Assembly: GCA_003963305.1 (NCBI GenBank) | Contig: RXJR01000024.1 | Coordinates: 223,768-287,767, forward strand | DNA length: 64,000 bases | Reading direction: 5' to 3' | From: Candidatus Melainabacteria bacterium | GTDB taxonomy: Bacteria > Cyanobacteriota > Vampirovibrionia > Obscuribacterales > Obscuribacteraceae | Part shown: in pieces, positions 53,950 to 61,588 of the stretch | Layout of the letters: each line of letters opens with the position of its first letter | Numbering within the stretch: position 1 is the stretch's first letter | Translations under genes and position numbers: made by a program | Notes under the pieces: model-generated | What the model saw: only the letters and a program-made list of their open reading frames with translations | What the model was told of the DNA's origin: nothing | Databases searched by the model: none

Positions 53950-54924
53950 TCATTGCGTGTTACGGTTTTCGGGAGATCGGGAGGTGTCAATATCGCTGCG
54001 CTTTATCGGTTGTCCAATATTCAAGTCTAATTTGGCTCTTGTGCCTTCGACAGCCAGATATAAGTCACGAGGGGGTGGTGCCTGCGAAACGCCAACACTT
54101 CTTATTTCAAAATCTTCAGAGCCTATTATCTGACCAGCTTTGATTGCTCGTTTTGCAAAGACAACAGATCTTTGAGGACCTTTAGGCAGTGGAATTGGAG
54201 TTTCAAAACGACGTTTAGTCTCCGCAGTGTATAGGGAGCCAACATTGACAGGCGTAGACGGCCCTGCCAACCAAGAAAACAGGAATGGTATTTTAGCCAG
54301 CTCTAAGCGGTCGTAAAACTTCGGAGGCAGACCTGATCCAACGAAGGCCCCGACTTCACCATCGAAGGAATATATTGTCGACAGGTGGTAGTACCCTTCA
54401 CCCGGCTCGTACGCCTCTTGCCAGTGCTCTTCACTATCGCTTACCCAGACAAGCTCCGATAAATCAATAATTCGCCAACTGGGTTCAGTGACAGCAAACC
54501 AGTTATCGTCTCTCATGCGCGCAGTTTGGATGACCACCTCAACTGAGCTGCAAATCAGTTCCTTCGCTGCACGACGGGACAAACTCGGATCGGTCTCACG
54601 AAGACGAGCCTCGAGCTGCAGCAAGCCCTTAGCAGGCGAATCCGCAGAAATCGTAAGTATGCTTCCCAAAGAAGCATTGTTCATCACCTGCAGAAGCGTT
54701 GCAGGAGCGAGACTCGAGCAATTTCCAATGATACCGTCGAAGTTTGTCGCATCACGCCCAATGCATGCGCATAACCCCTGGACTAACTCAGATCTTCCCG
54801 CATCCTCGTCAGCACAGACAAGGATATTGAACTTGCCGCGCATACACGCTTGCAATATGAGAGACATTGCTTGGGTCAACGCCCCTCTCATCCAGAGATC
54901 ATTGTGAATCGGCTCTTCTTTCAT
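53950..54924 (-). CDS. CpaF-like secretion ATPase (decayed Walker A) fused to SAF domain
   Basis: 324 residues. Residues ~10-235 follow the C-terminal half of CpaF/VirB11-type ATPases: a position equivalent to Walker A reads VCADEDAGRSELVQGL, then SLGSILTISADSPAKGLLQLEARLRETD (Asp/Arg-finger helix region), RRAAKELICSSVEVVIQTARMR, and a YSFDGEVGAFVGSGLPPKFYDRL tail. The Walker A has GR-S and no GKT, so ATP hydrolysis is doubtful. Residues ~245-310 are a SAF domain (VVFAKRAIKAGQIIGSEDFE), as in CpaB. It thus joins two Flp-pilus-type modules. No other pilus gene is nearby. Confidence 0.68.
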   Translation of the reverse strand: MKEEPIHNDLWMRGALTQAMSLILQACMRGKFNILVCADEDAGRSELVQGLCACIGRDATNFDGIIGNCSSLAPATLLQVMNNASLGSILTISADSPAKGLLQLEARLRETDPSLSRRAAKELICSSVEVVIQTARMRDDNWFAVTEPSWRIIDLSELVWVSDSEEHWQEAYEPGEGYYHLSTIYSFDGEVGAFVGSGLPPKFYDRLELAKIPFLFSWLAGPSTPVNVGSLYTAETKRRFETPIPLPKGPQRSVVFAKRAIKAGQIIGSEDFEIRSVGVSQAPPPRDLYLAVEGTRAKLDLNIGQPIKRSDIDTSRSPENRNTQ

Positions 54925-55084
54925 TCCAGCGCTTCACCTCATCGATCCAGTTAACGTGATCTCTTTCGTTAACCTACCCAAATCCGGCAGCAATGTCTGT
55001 GCCAGGTTTGGAAATCGCTCATGGATGATTTAAGCTGGAAACCCAAAGGCGAGCTAGTTCTTTCAATGTGTTGGCTGGTCGACG

Positions 55085-55555
55085 CTATGCATATCGCAAA
55101 CCGGGAGTATTCATGTCCTGTTTGAACCAGCGAAGGAATTTGCGGCCAAAACTTCTATGCTTACGATGCGAGAGAACGATGCTCTTCGTCTGCTGCGCCC
55201 GATGACAAACATAAGGATTAGAATCTTCAGTGAGCTTTTCCAACAGTTCAATCGGCGTATTAATATCATCTGCCAGACCCAGTCTGACATTTACGTCCTC
55301 ATCGAAAGCAAGTCTGAAACTTATCGTAGCCGGAGTTGAAGGGTTAGTACCCACAGCAACTCGAACATCGGCATTAGGGTCAGATGATAAAAGCTCCAAA
55401 ATCTTCTTAGACGCTCGTGGATTCTCGGCGACTCTCAATCGAATCCGATCAACATCGCTATGTGCCATTGCTTCCAGCAGCTCGGGAGAACAGCTCTGGC
55501 TGCCGGCTTTTATGTAATTTCCAAGTACATCTCCGTATAATTTTGCTCCCAACAT
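55085..55555 (-). CDS. LRV (leucine-rich variant) repeat protein
   Basis: 156 residues; ATG after a GGAGGTTTC Shine-Dalgarno. Repeats of ~24 residues match the LRV pattern: MAHSDVDRIRLRVAENPRAS, LLSSDPNADVRVAVGTNPST, LAFDEDVNVRLGLADDINTP and LTEDSNPYVCHRAQQ. LRV superhelices bind proteins or nucleic acids. The C-terminus is basic (RKHRSFGRKFLRWFKQ). Next to the CpaF/SAF-like gene on the same strand, 160 bp away; no functional link proven. Confidence 0.78.
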   Translation of the reverse strand: MLGAKLYGDVLGNYIKAGSQSCSPELLEAMAHSDVDRIRLRVAENPRASKKILELLSSDPNADVRVAVGTNPSTPATISFRLAFDEDVNVRLGLADDINTPIELLEKLTEDSNPYVCHRAQQTKSIVLSHRKHRSFGRKFLRWFKQDMNTPGLRYA

Positions 55556-55662
55556 CTCTTGAAACCTCCGTCAGTCTATTTAGCTAGAGCTGGCTTTCAA
55601 AGCCAGTTGAAGGAAAATAGCCATCAAGAAATACCATCAAAACATCGAGGATCTCTCTGGCA

Positions 55663-55926
55663 GGCAACATTTATTTCGGCAGCCTCAGAAGCACTGAGGC
55701 TGCCCTTTTTCATAATTTTCCAGCATGGCGTGCCGGTGATTCTACGTTTTAGGACTATTCAATTTTATCATCGTCAAAACTGGCGCAAACCCTCCTTTGA
55801 AGCAGAATCTGGGCTGATCACAACGAAGGAAAATTGAACCTTCCAATAAACTTTTATAGCAAAAAATTCTGTCAATCACAACAGATTTATATTTCCTTTG
55901 CAATCGCCAAATCGGTTACAGAAGCG
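55663..55926. repeat. Remnant copy A of duplicated flank (terminator plus regulator 3' end)
   Basis: 55663-55713 is a 51-bp block 49/51 identical to 58508-58558. It holds a plus-strand terminator with an 11-bp perfect stem (55678-55688 / 55694-55704) and T5 tract, but no plus-strand gene precedes it. 55887-55926, overlapping the end of the MocR gene, matches 58559-58598 at 31 of 40 positions. The 360-bp gap 55556-55915 has, besides this, a CTGGCTT/AAGCCAG hairpin near 55591 and nothing else. Confidence 0.8.
55678..55710 (+). terminator. Orphan Rho-independent terminator
   Basis: Stem GGCAGCCTCAG / CTGAGGCTGCC with a five-base loop, followed by CTTTTT. It has no gene in front of it on this strand and is probably left from a lost gene. 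Confidence 0.8.
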
Positions 55927-57376
55927 CCCTCTGCGCCATATAATCTGCACCCAGCAATCGCTCCTTGAAAAGCTGCGCTTGCGCGCCAACTGTTGCCGGC
56001 GAGACGTTCGTAAAAAAGACGATGTACTGGTTCGTCACTCTGCCATCAAAGTAGTATTCATCCAGACTGATCAACTTGAGCCCGCACTCAGCCCCGGCGT
56101 CCAGCACTCGTTGCTTCTCCGCTGCGAATTGAAAACTTACCAGCACGTGGGTTCCCCCGCTCATGGGGGCGATCTGAATCTGCTTCTCGAACGCCATCGA
56201 CAAACTGTAAATCAGAGCCTGCCTGCGTTTTCTGTAGCTCTTTTGCAACTTTGCGACCAGGTTGTCGATCTCTCCTGCGGCGAGCAAATCTTTAAGGGCC
56301 GACAGTTCGATGCTAATCGGTGGTCTATTAATCATTGCTCTCAGGCGCCTCAACGCCGGTACCAATCGTTGCGGAACAACGAGAAAGCAGGCGTTCGAAA
56401 GGGGAAAGAGCAGTTTCCAGAACGAATACAGGTAGATAATTTGCTCGGCTGCCTTTTGCTGCATGCAGGGCACCGCCGGTCTTCCATGACAGAAGTCTGT
56501 GTCCCAGCCGTCTTCTACAATCAAGCAATCGTTTCTTTTCGCCCATTGGATAATCGAATCTTGCCGCTCTTCGCTCATCACGATACCGGTCGGGTCCTGG
56601 CTTACAGGTGTCACGTACAACACTTTTGGGCTGGTAGCCAGAGCGTCGAGGTTCTCAACCATCATGCCACCATAATCAATACCGTTGGCGATCACGCGGG
56701 CGCCGGCGGCGGCGAAAATCTTCGACACACCGATGTATCCCGGCTCTTCTATGACGGCTGTGTCATTTGGTTTGATCAACAATCTGGCGATCGTGTCAAG
56801 CGCTTGATCTGTATTGGTATAGACCGAGATTTGTTCCGGCGAGCAGTTCAGCCCCCTGGTTGCTCTCAAGAACCTACAGACTTGCTGTCGCAGGTCTAGT
56901 GCGCCGAGATCGTCGATCTCATCCGTGCGTCCGAGCTGCTTGCAGTTTTTGATTATCAGTTCTCGCCATCGCTTCACAGGCAGCAGGGCTTGAGGTACAG
57001 CTGCTTTGGTAACGTCTTCCACAGGCAGGGGTTGCTGTGCACTGCCGAGAATTTCGTTTGCGCTCAAATCATCTACCAACATCAGTTCGTGCATCTGCGC
57101 AGATTGGGTGGAATAGTCCAGTGGCGGCGGTGCGTTCACAATCAAGCCTTTTCCCTTGATCGCCTCAATCAGCCCTTTGCCAATTAGCTGACCATAAGCT
57201 CGCACTACCGTTCCCCTGGCTAAAAGCAAAGTGCGAGCGAACTCCCGACTGGAAGGTAACATCTGCCCAGGCTCCAGTCTTCCGCTCTCAATGCTCAATT
57301 CAAGGTGACGAGCAAGTTGCTCAAACAACGGTGTGGATGAACTGTGATCGAGTCTGATGGCTAGATTAACACGCAT
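55916..57376 (-). CDS. MocR-family (GntR plus aminotransferase) transcription regulator
   Basis: About 486 residues from ATG 57376, whose next residues MRVNLAIRLDHSSS match the family N-terminus; an in-frame start 24 codons earlier is less likely. GntR helix-turn-helix: TPLFEQLARHLELSIESGRL, LPSSREFARTLLLARGTVVRAYGQL. The fold-type I aminotransferase domain includes NTDQALDTIARLL, VIEEPGYIGVSKIF, DPTGIVMSEERQ, DGWDTDFCHGRP and FWKLLFPLSNACF with the PLP-Lys expected in this segment as SFWKLL. MocR proteins sense PLP-linked ligands (vitamin B6, GABA, taurine). Confidence 0.88.
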   Translation of the reverse strand: MRVNLAIRLDHSSSTPLFEQLARHLELSIESGRLEPGQMLPSSREFARTLLLARGTVVRAYGQLIGKGLIEAIKGKGLIVNAPPPLDYSTQSAQMHELMLVDDLSANEILGSAQQPLPVEDVTKAAVPQALLPVKRWRELIIKNCKQLGRTDEIDDLGALDLRQQVCRFLRATRGLNCSPEQISVYTNTDQALDTIARLLIKPNDTAVIEEPGYIGVSKIFAAAGARVIANGIDYGGMMVENLDALATSPKVLYVTPVSQDPTGIVMSEERQDSIIQWAKRNDCLIVEDGWDTDFCHGRPAVPCMQQKAAEQIIYLYSFWKLLFPLSNACFLVVPQRLVPALRRLRAMINRPPISIELSALKDLLAAGEIDNLVAKLQKSYRKRRQALIYSLSMAFEKQIQIAPMSGGTHVLVSFQFAAEKQRVLDAGAECGLKLISLDEYYFDGRVTNQYIVFFTNVSPATVGAQAQLFKERLLGADYMAQRALL

Positions 57377-57387
57377 ATACTGATTGT

Positions 57388-57492
57388 ACCAGTGGACCAG
57401 TTTTCTTGACGCTTTATGGCTCCTGCAAACTGGCTGTAGCTTTTGCAAGCCGCGAGAGCAATGGAGATTCGACTAGACCAGTAGTCCAGTTT
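57388..57492. promoter_or_regulatory. Direct-repeat operators for MocR protein
   Basis: ACCAGTGGACCAGTTT (57388-57403) and ACCAGTAGTCCAGTTT (57477-57492) lie 89 bp apart just upstream of the MocR start. On the minus strand each is a tandem pair of ACTGG-type 8-bp units. MocR regulators are known to bind direct repeats near their own promoters; PdxR-type sites contain similar AGTGGNCCA/CTA elements. Confidence 0.6.
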
Positions 57493-57528
57493 GGCGACCC
57501 AGTTGTAAATAGACGCTAGGCACAGGAG

Positions 57529-57557
57529 CCAAGATCAGCACGAAGTGTTGATCTTGG
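57529..57557. other. Thirteen-bp stem hairpin
   Basis: CCAAGATCAGCAC and GTGTTGATCTTGG form a 13-bp stem with one G-U pair and a three-base loop GAA. No T tract is adjacent on either strand. Could be a terminator, an RNA processing site or a small RNA element. Confidence 0.5.
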
Positions 57558-57911
57558 TCTAATGTATGACATCTATGATTGCTTCACGAATGTCGCTTAG
57601 GAGAGGTTGTAATTGCAATAACTTCCTCTGTCAGTGCAGCTAAAACCAACAAGAAACTTCCTAATCACCAAAGGCAGACGTAATAAAAGCCGAATCAAGG
57701 CGTGTGTAAGCGCATATCGTCGTCAGTGGTTAGAAGCATCAATCCAAAGCACAGCTACCCCGTCTCTGGCAGGGAGTGTTTTGGAGCGGCAGAGTGGTCT
57801 GAAGTTCTGCATGCAATCAGGGATCTGCTTACGAGCAAAATCTCCTGCAAACAGTTGACTCACTGCCCCTACGGGGGTGTACTTCGCTAAGGCGAGGAAA
57901 GGAAACTACCA
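57558..57911 (+). other. Gap before zinc-ribbon gene
   Basis: No gene is well supported. One short plus-strand frame (57702-57890, 62 codons) ends 21 bp before the next gene and contains protein-like stretches (SGRECFGAAEWSEVL) but has no convincing ribosome-binding site. A CCCCTACGGGG palindrome lies at ~57867. Confidence 0.3.
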
Positions 57912-58505
57912 ATGCGTTTTTATCATTTGCCACAATGCCCACGTTGTGATTCGGGCAAGATACCCCGCGTTGTCGTCGACTTCAGCAACGCTGATTGCAC
58001 CGACGAGCGCTTTTGCGGTTCGTGCAGCACGAAGCTGACCGGTATTACGCCGTTCTCAATCGATGATGAGCGTACGATTCAGGCAGTGAAAGGGCTGATC
58101 AGCAAGAAGCACGGCGACGGTGGCGAAACGGTAGGCGAGTTCGAGATCGTTGAATGGGCCTACTTCAGGACCGATCCTTGCCAACCCGACTACTATGTTG
58201 TGCTCCAGGCGCGCGACGCACCGGGCTACACTGTGGAGATTCAAGCAATTAAGAAGAAGAACTCCGTTGTGACTTTCAGGCCGGTGTACCCGGACGATGA
58301 GCATAAGGTGCTGCGGCGTGCCACCATGCCGCATGTGCTGGTGCAGGCGATCGATGCTATGAACGGTCTGGGCTTTCGTGGCTGTCAGCGCAGCCATGAC
58401 AGGCACGAGAATTGGGTCTATCTTGATCTGCCACCGCAAGAGTCCGACCGCCTCTACTGGCGAATCAAGATGTCCTGGCCGCAACCTCGCATCAGATCTC
58501 TTTGA
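57912..58505 (+). CDS. N-terminal zinc-ribbon protein, function unknown
   Basis: 197 residues; RBS AAAGGAAA upstream. CPRCDSGK near residue 9 and FCGSCSTKL near residue 36 give a four-Cys zinc ribbon with a 24-residue spacing. The rest is a compact alpha/beta region: EFEIVEWAYFRTDPCQPDYY, YTVEIQAIKKKNSVVTFRPV, and a C-terminal RHENWVYLDLPPQESDRLYW. No family recognised. A strong terminator follows and its sequence reappears 2.8 kb upstream. Confidence 0.75.
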   Translation: MRFYHLPQCPRCDSGKIPRVVVDFSNADCTDERFCGSCSTKLTGITPFSIDDERTIQAVKGLISKKHGDGGETVGEFEIVEWAYFRTDPCQPDYYVVLQARDAPGYTVEIQAIKKKNSVVTFRPVYPDDEHKVLRRATMPHVLVQAIDAMNGLGFRGCQRSHDRHENWVYLDLPPQESDRLYWRIKMSWPQPRIRSL

Positions 58506-58507
58506 TA

Positions 58508-58598
58508 GGCAACATTTATTTCGGCAGCCTCAGAACCACTGAGGCTGCCCCTTTTCATTTATGTTTCCCTTAAAATTGCGAAATCGATTACAGAGACG
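58508..58598. repeat. Remnant copy B of duplicated flank
   Basis: 58508-58558 is 49/51 identical to 55663-55713; 58559-58598 is the counterpart of the MocR gene end (31/40 matches). In copy B these lie directly together, whereas copy A has ~170 extra bases between them. Reading the minus strand gives a possible C-terminal remnant ending KSPSL and stop. Confidence 0.75.
58523..58555 (+). terminator. Rho-independent terminator after zinc-ribbon gene
   Basis: Eleven-bp stem GGCAGCCTCAG / CTGAGGCTGCC with a five-base loop, followed by CCTTTTC. It starts 18 bp after the stop. Confidence 0.85.
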
Positions 58599-58715
58599 GA
58601 CTTTTGGTCCATGCAGATGCACGAAATGCAACCTTTTTCCGAACTTTAGCCCGCATACTCCTAATCAGCAAAGCCGAAAGCGTTAACATCAACGAGGCAA
58701 AGCAATGGAGAGTGT

Positions 58716-59885
58716 ATGACGACGGCGAAGAAGTTTCTGGCAAGTTTGGTTATCGTCTTAGGTAATGGTGGCATTTTCGTTACTTGCATGAATGGCGCCT
58801 CAGCAACGCCAGCTAATGATGCTTATTTAAAGGCCCATGCACTCAATGCTCAATCGAAATTCGCCGAAGCCCTGCCGCTTCTCGATCAAGCGATCGAGCT
58901 GGATCCGAAACTCACCGACGCCTATATAAGCAGATCATTTTCCTACGGCAAATTGGGACAAATACAGAAAGCACTGAAAGACGTTCAAAAGGCGCTGGAT
59001 ATCGACTCAAACAACGAAGTCGCATACAACAACCGCGGATTTCTTTTCTTGCGGCTCGGACAATACGACAAAGCAATCTCAGATTTCAGTAAAGCTGTGG
59101 CGCTCAATCCAGATGATGAGGCAGCATGGGCAAATCGGGCGGAAGCTTACTGGCGTGCCGGAGATGCCGATGACGCCTTGACAGATTGCTCTAAAGCGAT
59201 TGGATTCGGACTTGGGGATGCCGACCCGTACATCACCCGCGGTGACATTTTAGCCAGTCAGGGCGAATCTCTTCGCGCAATCAGTGACTACGACACCGCT
59301 ATCGGCTATCATCCGACCACCGCAAATTCGTTTCACGAGCCGGGCGAAGTTTACTTCAAACGAGCCCAGCAGCGCCATTTGCTTGAAACGAAAGATATTA
59401 ACGAAGCCAAAAATAGTGGATATCCCGTGGAAATGGCTGAAACGATAAGCGCAATCAAAAACAAATTGAAAAAATCCAACACAACTGCTGACCTTTCCAC
59501 GTCGCTTCAAAGTGCCGTGAATCGAAAACAAATCGACTCATGTTCGGTCATTGACGAAAATACAGTGGAAATACAGCTGAAAAATCCGTGTTCGGCTCGA
59601 CTGGTGAGCAAACTGATTGGCTGGAATTCACCATATTTGGTATCACCAGACGTGCACCAGAGGAACTGGGAAATACAGGTCCCCAGAGACAGAATGGGAA
59701 AGATTGAAGGCTCCAGAATTGCCACTACTTATCCCCAAATTGGGGCTTGGACAGTGCGGGCGTCCGTCGATGGCAGACCGACAGGCGAGCTTCCCGAGAC
59801 TGTTGCTGGTGCCTCTCCTGCTTACAACCTTGCCGTTTATGACTCTGGAATCACAACCGTCCGTCTGGTACTGGAAAACAGATGA
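58716..59885 (+). CDS. TPR-repeat protein with signal segment
   Basis: 389 residues; GGAGAG seven bases before ATG. A weak signal segment (FLASLVIVLGNGGIFVTCMNGASA) is followed by consecutive TPRs from ~residue 35 to 200: LNAQSKFAEALPLLDQAIEL, SYGKLGQIQKALKDVQKALD, LFLRLGQYDKAISDFSKAV, AYWRAGDADDALTDCSKAI. The last ~170 residues are a separate domain with beta strands (ENTVEIQLKNPCSARLVSKL, NWEIQVPRDRMGKIEGSRIA), probably binding. Exported TPR adaptor; partner unknown. Confidence 0.83.
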   Translation: MTTAKKFLASLVIVLGNGGIFVTCMNGASATPANDAYLKAHALNAQSKFAEALPLLDQAIELDPKLTDAYISRSFSYGKLGQIQKALKDVQKALDIDSNNEVAYNNRGFLFLRLGQYDKAISDFSKAVALNPDDEAAWANRAEAYWRAGDADDALTDCSKAIGFGLGDADPYITRGDILASQGESLRAISDYDTAIGYHPTTANSFHEPGEVYFKRAQQRHLLETKDINEAKNSGYPVEMAETISAIKNKLKKSNTTADLSTSLQSAVNRKQIDSCSVIDENTVEIQLKNPCSARLVSKLIGWNSPYLVSPDVHQRNWEIQVPRDRMGKIEGSRIATTYPQIGAWTVRASVDGRPTGELPETVAGASPAYNLAVYDSGITTVRLVLENR

Positions 59886-59914
59886 GTCGGACTTCACCTG
59901 AGAGCCGGGTCTAG

Positions 59915-60223
59915 TCACAAAAGGCTACGCAGAATGGTTAGGTATTGTCTTTGAGTAGCGTTGTCACCTGTGAACAAATCTTGTAGTCCGACGAGTTCGG
60001 CTACGCCGGTACTCAAACGCCCTGATACCGAGCTGGCTAAGCTTTTATGTTTATCATATCGTCGCTCGTAAGTTGTAAGTGAATCTTTTCCTTTGGTAGT
60101 GTCAAAACAACTTCTCTTTTCTTCTCTTTTTAAGTAGCAACAACCTTTTACGAAACATACATCTAGCCACCTGCACAAGACTGAGTCTTGAGCTTTAAAC
60201 CAGGATTTTTCCAAACGCTTCAC
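59915..60223 (-). CDS. Possible small Cys-containing protein
   Basis: 102 codons from a GTG (60223), no clear RBS. The product has balanced composition (ELVGLQDLFTGDNATQRQYL) and a Cys-rich start (VCFVKGCCYLKRE). It is the only frame of that size in the 417-bp gap 59886-60302, which also contains a pyrimidine repeat CTTCTCTTTT twice at ~60112. Low certainty; could be chance. Confidence 0.4.
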   Translation of the reverse strand: MKRLEKSWFKAQDSVLCRWLDVCFVKGCCYLKREEKRSCFDTTKGKDSLTTYERRYDKHKSLASSVSGRLSTGVAELVGLQDLFTGDNATQRQYLTILRSLL

Positions 60224-60302
60224 ACATCTGCACTATCTGTGGTGAGACAATCATCACGTTGTCGAATTCCCAGGTGCAGATGCTCTGAACGAAGGACTTG
60301 TC

Positions 60303-61394
60303 ATGAAAATAGTCAAAGCTACCGCGCTCTACGAAGAGTGGGTCAAAAGCTTTATTACCATCGTTGTAGCCGATCTCGAAGCGAAGCATCAGATGATGGC
60401 TGACGATGAGTTTGCTTTTCTGCGCGCCACGTTCTACCGTTGGGCGCAGCTTTTCCCGGAACTATGTCCCGATTTGCAAAACGCACCGGTCGTCAACTCG
60501 ATTGGTGATTTGCACGTCGAGCAATACAGCACCTGGCGTGACAGCGAGGCGCGATTGATACTGGGCATCGCCGATTTCGACGAAGCTTACCAGCTGCCTT
60601 ACACATTCGATCTGGTTCGGCTCGCCACCAGCGCCTGCAAGGCCATCGAAGTGGGCGACCTCGGTATAACCAAGACGAAAGCCTGCCAGGCGATCTTGCA
60701 GGGCTACATCGCTAGCATTGCCTGTGGTGGCAAGCCAATTGTCCTGGAAGAAGACAACCCGGAACTGCGCGCCATGGCGATAGCCAGACTGGCAGTACCG
60801 TCGCACTTCTGGCGCAAGCTCGACAGCCAGTGCCGGTCGGTAAAGACGCTCACGGAGCGAGCCCAAATGGCGGTTGAGAGCATTCTGCCGAAGCCGACAC
60901 CGAAGTATCAATGCTTCCAGCGCCGTGCCGGTGTGGGAAGCCTCGGACGCCAGCGCTTTGTCATCACCGCCAATCACAACGGTGCGCGCATCGCTCGTGA
61001 GGCCAAGGCACTGCTTCCGTCAGCCTGTTCGTGGGCATACGGCGAGAAGAAGCCATCGTCGCACCTGCAGGAGATTCTCGACGCATCGGTGCGTTCGCCG
61101 GATCCCTACCTGAAGACAAAAGGCAAATGGGTGATTCGCAGGCTCTCACCCTCATGTTCGAAGATGGAGCTGAGTGCTCTGCCCAAAGTGCGTGACGAAG
61201 CGGCGCTGCTCTGGGCAATGGGTTTCGAGGCTGCGAACGTTCATTTGGGAACGGCTGGCGTCGCCGCGAAAATCAAGAAAGACTTCGCAAAGCGCTCGGC
61301 TGACTGGCTGCGGCGTGCAGTTGACGTCATGAGTGATGCGGTGCGGCAAGATTACAAAGACTGGAGACGGTCGCGTAATTTGACTGGCGCTTGA
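60303..61394 (+). CDS. DUF2252 family protein
   Basis: 363 residues. The family blocks are clear: DDEFAFLRATFYRWAQLFPE, NSIGDLHVEQYSTWRDSEAR, LGIADFDEAYQLPYTFDLVRLATS, and further down KGKWVIRRLSPSCSKMEL. The GDLH ... DFDE pattern is like a kinase/aminoglycoside phosphotransferase catalytic site, so the family is suspected to be kinase-like, but its substrate is not known. No operon partner is apparent; the candidate selenoprotein gene starts 195 bp later. Confidence 0.85.
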   Translation: MKIVKATALYEEWVKSFITIVVADLEAKHQMMADDEFAFLRATFYRWAQLFPELCPDLQNAPVVNSIGDLHVEQYSTWRDSEARLILGIADFDEAYQLPYTFDLVRLATSACKAIEVGDLGITKTKACQAILQGYIASIACGGKPIVLEEDNPELRAMAIARLAVPSHFWRKLDSQCRSVKTLTERAQMAVESILPKPTPKYQCFQRRAGVGSLGRQRFVITANHNGARIAREAKALLPSACSWAYGEKKPSSHLQEILDASVRSPDPYLKTKGKWVIRRLSPSCSKMELSALPKVRDEAALLWAMGFEAANVHLGTAGVAAKIKKDFAKRSADWLRRAVDVMSDAVRQDYKDWRRSRNLTGA

Positions 61395-61588
61395 GGCATC
61401 AGTTTCGATCGTGGAAGGTGCCGGTTGCTGTTGCAACCGGCATCTGACCATGATTTCAAAAAAAAGCTCACTGTATACGCATGCATATAGTATAAAATGG
61501 CAGGCACGAGGCTCGGCACGAGGCGCTTCACGAAACATCCATACCGCGCTGGTATGAATACATCATCCAGAACAGTGGAGTACAGCTC

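Noticed and set aside
55898..56899. 333-codon plus-strand open frame
   Set aside because: It is the antisense of the well-supported MocR gene and has no recognisable protein features.
57634..57858. 74-codon plus-strand frame in the MocR upstream gap
   Set aside because: No ribosome-binding site and no protein-like pattern; the overlapping frame at 57702 is only slightly better and was left as a note.
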